From: JAAXHF01 sp965242605
GTDB taxonomy: Bacteria > Desulfobacterota > Binatia > Bin18
Reading direction: 5' to 3'
DNA: 64,000 nucleotides
Assembly (NCBI GenBank): GCA_965242605.1
Contig: CBDESS010000003.1
Span: 248,001-312,000 of the forward strand
Both the position numbers and the translations under genes were made by a program. The notes under the pieces were generated by a model that was not told where the DNA came from, did no database searches, and saw nothing but the letters and a program-made list of their open reading frames with translations. This document shows, piece by piece, positions 59,542 through 64,000 of this stretch (its first letter is position 1; the number at the start of each line of letters is the position of its first letter).

Positions 59542-60384
59542 TCAATCACCTTCTTCGCCGTGGTACTCAAAGAAGTTTTTGGACGTTTCCCACAGCCCGA
59601 CCTTGGTCAAGCGCTCGCCGACTCGCGGCTTGAGCAGGTCCCAGATAACCCGGATAATGTTTTCGCCGGTCGGGTTAAGGGTCTGAAATTCCAAGGTGTC
59701 CTCATTCAGATGTTTATGGTCAAAGCGGTCCAGCACTTCTTCTTGAACAATGCGCATCAAACCTGACAGGTCCATGACCATGCCGGTCTGTGGAGCGATG
59801 GGACCGCTGACCGTCACTTCGAGCTCGTAGTTATGGCCGTGGCCGTGTGGATTGTTGCACTTGCCGAAAACGGCCTGGTTTTCTTCCTCGGAGAGTGCGT
59901 CGCTGTGTAAGCGGTGGGCCGCACTGAAACCAAAGGTTTTGGTTAAGGAGGCCATATTCTTTCCTTCTCCGCCAGTCACATCAGACCACAGGCTGGGTTC
60001 TTCATACAGCCGGACCAGGGCCAGTCGGTAGCCTGAGTGGTGCTGGGTGCAGAGCGTGTCTTCAATGCGGTCGCGCATATAGGACGCTAAGTTTTCGGTC
60101 GTCGGTATGCGGTCGTGAAAGGCTGGGTGGTCAAGGTTGATGAATTTGTGATCGAACTCGGTGCTGACCTGTTTGAGAATATGGTCGAGTTCGGTGATAT
60201 TGATGACCATGCCGGTGCGGGCGGCCATCCGACCGGCCAGGGTGACGCGCAGTACATAGTTATGGCCGTGACCATAGGGGCTGACACATTTCCCAAAAGT
60301 CTGTTGGTTCTGCTCTGGTGTGAAGTCCGGGTTCCAATACCGGTGTGAGGCCTCAAATTCGACCAATCGGGTCAAGTAGTGCAT
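59542..60384 (-). CDS. Tandem PTPS/QueD fusion (6-pyruvoyl/6-carboxy-tetrahydropterin synthase)
   Basis: 280 aa made of two complete PTPS-fold units. Unit 1 (1-140): EFEASHRYWNPDF, FGKCVSPYGHGHNYVLRV, LDHILKQVSTEFDHKFINLD. Unit 2 (145-280): FSAAHRLHSDALSEEEN, FGKCNNPHGHGHNYELEV, VLDRFDHKHLNEDTLEF, VGLWETSKNFFEYHG. Both units keep the zinc His triad (SHRY or AHRL plus HGHN) and the catalytic Cys (FGKC). QueD/PTPS makes a tetrahydropterin from dihydroneopterin triphosphate, en route to queuosine or biopterin-like cofactors. No queC/queE nearby. ATG 60384. Confidence 0.9.
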   Translation of the reverse strand: MHYLTRLVEFEASHRYWNPDFTPEQNQQTFGKCVSPYGHGHNYVLRVTLAGRMAARTGMVINITELDHILKQVSTEFDHKFINLDHPAFHDRIPTTENLASYMRDRIEDTLCTQHHSGYRLALVRLYEEPSLWSDVTGGEGKNMASLTKTFGFSAAHRLHSDALSEEENQAVFGKCNNPHGHGHNYELEVTVSGPIAPQTGMVMDLSGLMRIVQEEVLDRFDHKHLNEDTLEFQTLNPTGENIIRVIWDLLKPRVGERLTKVGLWETSKNFFEYHGEEGD

Positions 60385-60763
60385 ATGTTCCTCAGATGTG
60401 AATCTGAACTAGGCCCACAATGCAGAAATCCAGATAACCAGTCAACAGGTCAGTTTTGCATGGAGTGAAACAGACGGAAGAAAATATAATTTGACATAAT
60501 TTTGCGGAGCGGACGAGTTAGGTCGGAAAAGATCTCGTTTATCCGGTTCTCAGCAGAAAATACAAGGGTAGCGACAGCCACAGGTTGGCCCCAATAATGG
60601 TATGCGAGATCTACTACACAGTGGGACGAGAGACTAGGCTACGCTAATCGCCGCCAGGGGCAAGAAAAAGAAATATCGAAAGGACAAAGTCCAACGCCTG
60701 GCAGAAAGGGCCACCTGCTCAGGCATGTCTGTGCTCCTCGTCCGACTCGGGATCGCTCAGGTG
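60385..60763. other. Intergenic region, no gene seen
   Basis: 379 bp. A plus-strand frame reading RGKKKKYRKDKVQRLAERAT then CSGMSVLLVRLG near 60650-60760 has protein character but no start or context; it may be debris of a mobile-element gene. The 5' part is AT-rich. Confidence 0.35.
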
Positions 60764-61519
60764 TCAGGTGTCGGTATCAACCAGGGCTTTGAGCACCCGT
60801 ATCACTTTGGCGATTTCCTCGGTCGTCACGTCGTCGGGTAGCTCAAGCACGGCCCGACGCGCCGTGCCGAGCGGGATTTCCTGGCGGCACTGAGACGGGT
60901 GCGGCGGATCGTTTGAAATAGGGGAGGGGGCCGCGGGAATGGGCTGTACGGAGGGAGACGGATTGGGTATTGGGGACGGTACTGGGGGAGCGGGAAAGGG
61001 CAGGGCTGGTGAAGATAGCGGGCGCGTTTGCGGCCCTAGACCGGCAAGTCGGTAGGATTCTAAAAATGCTTTGGAGACGGTCTCGGCGTTTTTTTTGGTG
61101 AAACGGTATTTGATAATCAGCTGGTTCGTCAGGTTGATATCCGAAGGCGTACCACTGTTTTCGTATTGGCCGAGCAAGCCCTGGAAGATAGCCGGCCGGC
61201 CTATGGCTTCTCGCAGGGTACGATAGCGCTCGTTTTCGTCTGTGGCGTGCTCAATACGCAAAAACAGGTCGCTCACCCGAAGGTCCTTACCGATTGGATC
61301 GAGCAAGCCAAATTGGCGCAAACTGCTCAGTTTTCTGCCGAAAGGCCCCGATTGTGCCGCTAAACTCAGGTGTTCGGCTATAGATTCCCGGCTAATCGGG
61401 ACTTGATGTTCGGCCCGAAAGATTTTGCGGACATCCTCCAAGCACTCCTGGATGCTGTAAGCCGGGGCATTTGGACTTTTTGGGCGTACTCCCCGCCGTG
61501 CTGTGGTGCTCGCTTCCAT
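60764..61519 (-). CDS. Unknown protein with N-terminal helical domain and Pro-rich linker
   Basis: About 251 aa from ATG 61519 (ACAGGAAAT upstream). The longer frame to 61696 lacks a ribosome site and is AT-rich. N-terminal domain 1-150: SPNAPAYSIQECLEDVRKIF, SRESIAEHLSLAAQSGPFGR, LSSLRQFGLLDPIGKDLRVS, reminiscent of winged-helix-like DUF5343-type proteins. A Pro/Ser linker (about 165-215: PALPFPAPPVPSPIPNPSPS) follows. The C-terminal piece ELPDDVTTEEIAKVIRVLKA could be a helix. Possibly a DNA-associated regulator; unproven. Confidence 0.65.
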   Translation of the reverse strand: MEASTTARRGVRPKSPNAPAYSIQECLEDVRKIFRAEHQVPISRESIAEHLSLAAQSGPFGRKLSSLRQFGLLDPIGKDLRVSDLFLRIEHATDENERYRTLREAIGRPAIFQGLLGQYENSGTPSDINLTNQLIIKYRFTKKNAETVSKAFLESYRLAGLGPQTRPLSSPALPFPAPPVPSPIPNPSPSVQPIPAAPSPISNDPPHPSQCRQEIPLGTARRAVLELPDDVTTEEIAKVIRVLKALVDTDT

Positions 61520-61559
61520 GCTTATTTCCTGTCTTTTTGGTGTGTTTTTACCCACAGCA

Positions 61560-61860
61560 TTTCTTAGCACCCTGTGAAAAAAGCTATTATTGATTATTTT
61601 AGCTATCAAATTCAAGCCATCATTCTTACTGACCAGTAGTTTTTCTCCCTGCTTCCTATCTGTCCTCATAACCGGACCTGGAGTTGAATCTTTCATAAGT
61701 TATTGAAATTACTGACAAAAATTTTTTTCTGTTTTTTTGCTATATTATTACTTAAGCAATAACCTCTTTTATAATTTTGTTTCTTATTTTATGCTCCTCA
61801 AAATTATCGCTTATTTATTTCTTTTTTACATATATTTATCTTCTCTGGCGTCGCTTCGCT
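61560..61860. other. AT-rich island
   Basis: About 300 bp of strongly AT-rich DNA (long T and A runs, e.g. around 61715-61830) in an otherwise GC-rich window, between the unknown gene and the truncated response regulator. No gene found. It may be a promoter or regulatory region for the divergent genes, or a transferred patch. Confidence 0.5.
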
Positions 61861-61944
61861 TCGGAAGGAGTAGTGGTATGGGCGGTCCATCTTTTTCTTG
61901 ACCCTTTCTAGCCAAGACCCTGCACTCCTCAAAAGGCCAAAGCT

Positions 61945-62211
61945 ATGGAAAAAATCACGGCCATCGACAACGATGACCATCCCCTGTTTTTATCGGGGGT
62001 TCAGCAAATCTTCAAAAGACAGCCCGATTTTGAAGTGATCGGGGCGGCGGAAAATGCCGCTCAGCTGGCCGCTTTACTCAAACGGCATCAGCCGAGCATT
62101 GTCCTCATGGATATTGAAATGCCGGAGATGAGCGGCCTGGATGCGCCAGACCTGGTCCGTCGCCAAAGCCTCTGCCACGAAGGTGGTTATCCTGATAAAA
62201 GGTAGACACAC
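61945..62211 (+). pseudogene. Truncated response-regulator receiver domain
   Basis: From ATG 61945 (AAAAGG upstream): MEKITAIDNDDHPLFLSGV with the acidic pair, then PSIVLMDIEMPEMSGLDA with the phosphoacceptor Asp, as in NarL/LuxR-type regulators. About residue 72 the matching frame shifts by one base (KASATKVVILIKG continues in the next frame), then ends as the SDR gene begins at 62238. The helix-turn-helix output domain is absent. Either decayed or a frameshifted single-domain receiver. Confidence 0.7.
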
Positions 62212-62237
62212 CAAGAAGGCGGATAGCGAGGCCAGAG

Positions 62238-62975
62238 ATGCAACTAGAGGGACGTATTGCGCTGGTGACTGGGGCGGCCCGGCGGCTGGGACGGGCTATT
62301 GTCTTGGCGCTGGCCGAGGCTGGGATGGATATCATATTACACGTCCATACCTCGTCTGCGCAGGAGCTGGCAGCCACCATCCGCCGGCGTGGACGTCGGA
62401 CATTCATCCTCAAGGCGGACTTGCGTCGGGTGGCAGACGTCCAGCGGTTGGGCGAGCGAGCTTTGGAGTTCGACGGCCGGGTCGATGTGCTGGTGAATAA
62501 TGCTGCCCTCTTTTACCCGACCCCCATCGCCCGGCTCAGCCCTGCGGACTGGCACGCTTTTTTACACATAAATCTGACCGCGGCATTCTGTTTAGGACTT
62601 CAGTTGGGTCGGGCCATGCGTCGTCAAGGGGCGGGGAAAATCATTCAGATCGGCGACTGGAGCGGTCTGCGACCGTCCCGGGACTATTTGGCCTACTGTG
62701 TGTCCAAAGGCGGCATTCAGGCCCTGAGTCTGGCCTTGGCCAAAGCCCTGGCACCCCAGGTCCAAGTCAATACGATTGCGCCCGGCCCGGTCTTACCGCC
62801 CGCTATGTACACGGCTGCCGAGTTGGAGCGCCTCCGCCGCAACACGCCCCTGGGCCGCCTTGGCAGCCCAGACGATGTGGCCCGTACAGTGCGATTTCTG
62901 ATGGAGCGAGGGGATTTTATCTCGGGCGCGACTTATGTGCTTGATGGAGGCTGGTTGGCGTCTGGACTGGAATGA
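62238..62975 (+). CDS. SDR, pteridine-reductase-like
   Basis: 245 aa. Cofactor motif VTGAARRLGRAIVLAL: the TGAARRLG form with Arg is typical of pteridine reductase (PTR1/FolM-like). NNAALFYPTP, then the catalytic Asp/Ser region QIGDWSGLRPS, YCVSK (YxxxK) and GATYVLDGGWLASG. It would reduce dihydro- to tetrahydropterin. Together with the PTPS fusion at 59.5-60.4 kb this hints at pterin metabolism here, but the link is inference. Confidence 0.85.
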   Translation: MQLEGRIALVTGAARRLGRAIVLALAEAGMDIILHVHTSSAQELAATIRRRGRRTFILKADLRRVADVQRLGERALEFDGRVDVLVNNAALFYPTPIARLSPADWHAFLHINLTAAFCLGLQLGRAMRRQGAGKIIQIGDWSGLRPSRDYLAYCVSKGGIQALSLALAKALAPQVQVNTIAPGPVLPPAMYTAAELERLRRNTPLGRLGSPDDVARTVRFLMERGDFISGATYVLDGGWLASGLE

Positions 62976-62990
62976 TGATGACTTCCTCAT

Positions 62991-63773
62991 TCAGGAAGAG
63001 ATCATCTGCGGCAGAGACACCGTTTCATAAGGGTGCTGACATGGGGTCCCCGGGGCAAACAGGTAGTGGTAGGACTGGATTTCGGTCTGATAGGCCAGGA
63101 GGGTAGACGAACATGTGCCATAGCCGTCCAGGTGCAGGCACAGGCTGTTGCGGGTATCGGGCTCGTAGGGATCTCCCTCTAGTTCGGGAGGGCGGGCACC
63201 GTGGTCGGCCATAAGGCGGCGCAGTTGGGGAACCAGAGCGGCAAAGGCAGGCCGCTCGGTCGTTTGGCTGAGTTGTTGGAAATGGGGGAGCAGACGCGCA
63301 ATGCGGGGACAGCTGGGATCGTTGAAATTACGGTTGGTAAACAGGTAGAGGCCAGGCTTGAGTGCGTGCAGGGCAAGGGCGGTGGGCGCGGTGTTGATGA
63401 CATAGGCTCCCTGTGTATCGGCGATAACCAGGGTGAAGGGATTATAGTCGTGCGGAGAGTGGCGAACGATTTGTTCGGCAGCTCGGATGGCCGATGGGTA
63501 GCGCAGGGCGTCAAGGCAGAGCTGACCGCGTGAACGGCGACTCGGGTCTGGAGGGAGGGAGGACTGGCGGTTAAGAATACCGGCCATGACGCCGGCTGCA
63601 TTCACGCCCAGCCATGTGCCACCGGCGATCCGATCACGCCCACCCCATATCCAGGGATCGGCCACCAGCCGAAGAGGGGGATCTGAGGGGCGGGTGAGCA
63701 ATTCATCACGGTTGGCCGCGGCCACAATGGGAGAGTCGGCAAAAACTCGGAAGTACAGAGCCAGGGTACACAT
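62991..63773 (-). CDS. NRDE/TANGO2-family protein
   Basis: 260 aa. Starts MCTLALYFRVFADSPIVAAANRDE, the NRDE signature with Cys2 as a possible N-terminal nucleophile, then GGRDRIAGGTWLGVNAAGVMAGILNR. The C-terminal half includes RNSLCLHLDGYGTCSSTLL, typical of the family. Known relatives act in lipid or heme handling in eukaryotes; bacterial role unknown. Convergent with the pteridine-reductase gene. Confidence 0.88.
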   Translation of the reverse strand: MCTLALYFRVFADSPIVAAANRDELLTRPSDPPLRLVADPWIWGGRDRIAGGTWLGVNAAGVMAGILNRQSSLPPDPSRRSRGQLCLDALRYPSAIRAAEQIVRHSPHDYNPFTLVIADTQGAYVINTAPTALALHALKPGLYLFTNRNFNDPSCPRIARLLPHFQQLSQTTERPAFAALVPQLRRLMADHGARPPELEGDPYEPDTRNSLCLHLDGYGTCSSTLLAYQTEIQSYHYLFAPGTPCQHPYETVSLPQMISS

Positions 63774-63836
63774 CGCGGAACCAGATCATAGAGGCGGAGA
63801 GTGCCGAGCACAAGTGCCACTGGTGTTGGGTGCGCG

Positions 63837-63865
63837 TTGTCTTTCGCTTACCCCTGTGGTAGGCT
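63837..63865 (+). promoter_or_regulatory. Candidate sigma70 promoter for the MoxR gene
   Basis: TTGTCT (63837-63842), a 17-bp spacer and TAGGCT (63860-63865), about 29 bp upstream of the ATG at 63894. The spacing is ideal and the hexamers are moderate. Confidence 0.45.
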
Positions 63866-63893
63866 GACCCAAATAACTCGCCTGGGAGGAAGG

Positions 63894-64000
63894 ATGTTCG
63901 AATCTATTGAAGATGTGATCAGTAAATTTGCTGACGAGCAGTATATCTGCGATCGGCGTATCGCAACGATCGTCTATCTGGCGAGTCATCTGCGAAAACC
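63894..64000 (+). CDS. MoxR-type AAA+ ATPase, N-terminal fragment (runs off window)
   Basis: 35 codons visible from ATG 63894 with a GGGAGGAAGG site. FESIEDVISKFADEQYICDR then IATIVYLASHLRK, which in MoxR proteins directly precedes the Walker A (PVLVEGPAGVGKT type). The gene continues past the window end. These ATPases assist assembly of metalloenzyme or VWA-domain complexes, often with a CoxE/VWA gene downstream. Confidence 0.75.
   Translation, partial: MFESIEDVISKFADEQYICDRRIATIVYLASHLRK

Overview
The window reads as a bacterial chromosome segment of high GC content (roughly 60% by eye) with dense gene packing, clear Shine-Dalgarno sites and ATG/GTG starts. The gene mix includes several luciferase-like (LLM) oxidoreductases, amidohydrolase, acyl-CoA dehydrogenases, CoA-transferase, SDRs, an AS-family amidase, an unusually long SecA, ArgJ, IlvD, a SpmA-SpmB fusion and DUF255/YyaL. 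That mix resembles uncultured 'Deltaproteobacteria'-like lineages such as Tectomicrobia/Entotheonella or Binatota. This placement is inference from gene content; no rRNA is present to confirm it.

Layout. 0.2-2.2 kb (minus): a probable tRNA T-arm modification operon of a ubiquitin-like sulfur carrier, a TtuA-type U54 2-thiolase and a TrmI m1A58 methyltransferase. 2.2-7.5 kb: a zinc-ribbon protein, a DUF151-PDZ lipoprotein, an NTF2-like protein and two divergent LLM oxidoreductases. 7.5-12.4 kb: an accessory patch with a tail-to-tail restriction-modification pair, a cupin gene, an intact C5-cytosine methylase whose DUF4928 partner has lost most of its middle, and a frameshifted membrane protein gene. 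12.4-18.6 kb: ankyrin lipoprotein, 6-phosphogluconate dehydrogenase, a membrane-spanning YhaN-type SMC ATPase, acyl-CoA dehydrogenase and an SDR. A near-consensus parS-like site follows at 18.64 kb. 18.7-24.5 kb: L,D-transpeptidase, SecA with a roughly 240-residue insert, and ArgJ. 24.7-29.2 kb: orphan DNA methylase, VOC protein, amidohydrolase and epoxide hydrolase.

29.4-34.2 kb: an unrecognised two-gene unit next to a single-chain nuclease-methylase (type IIG-like). 34.6-41.7 kb: small lipoprotein, amidase, SpmA-SpmB, a monooxygenase of the ABM type, a DUF3011 triple-repeat protein, a composite decayed LLM gene, DUF3617 and a bicupin. 41.7 kb holds a SelW/Rdx-type selenoprotein with an in-frame UGA and a compact downstream hairpin, easily missed by standard gene calling. 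42.1-46.1 kb: frameshifted CoA-transferase, YyaL/DUF255 and DUF1499. 46.2-53.7 kb (minus): a defence-type island with a PHP-SMC ATPase (TrlF/Ppl-like) translationally overlapped with an AlbA_2/HATPase protein, plus a second single-chain nuclease-methylase. 53.8-64 kb: IlvD, Uma2 protein, decayed acyl-CoA dehydrogenase, a triple fusion DUF3565-DUF1971-nucleoside deoxyribosyltransferase, tRNA-Ser(UGA), SDR, tandem PTPS fusion, a truncated response regulator, a pteridine-reductase-like SDR, an NRDE protein and the start of a MoxR ATPase.

Two themes stand out. First, there are several DNA modification or defence loci (7.5, 10.2, 24.7, 31, 46-53 kb). Second, many genes are broken by single-base frameshifts or deletions (10.2, 11.9, 39.3, 42.1, 50.5, 56.6, 62.0 kb), which may reflect genome decay, or assembly error at homopolymers for some of them. 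The best leads for something new are the selenoprotein, the triple fusion, the PHP-ATPase/AlbA_2 pair and the two-gene unit at 29.5-31 kb.
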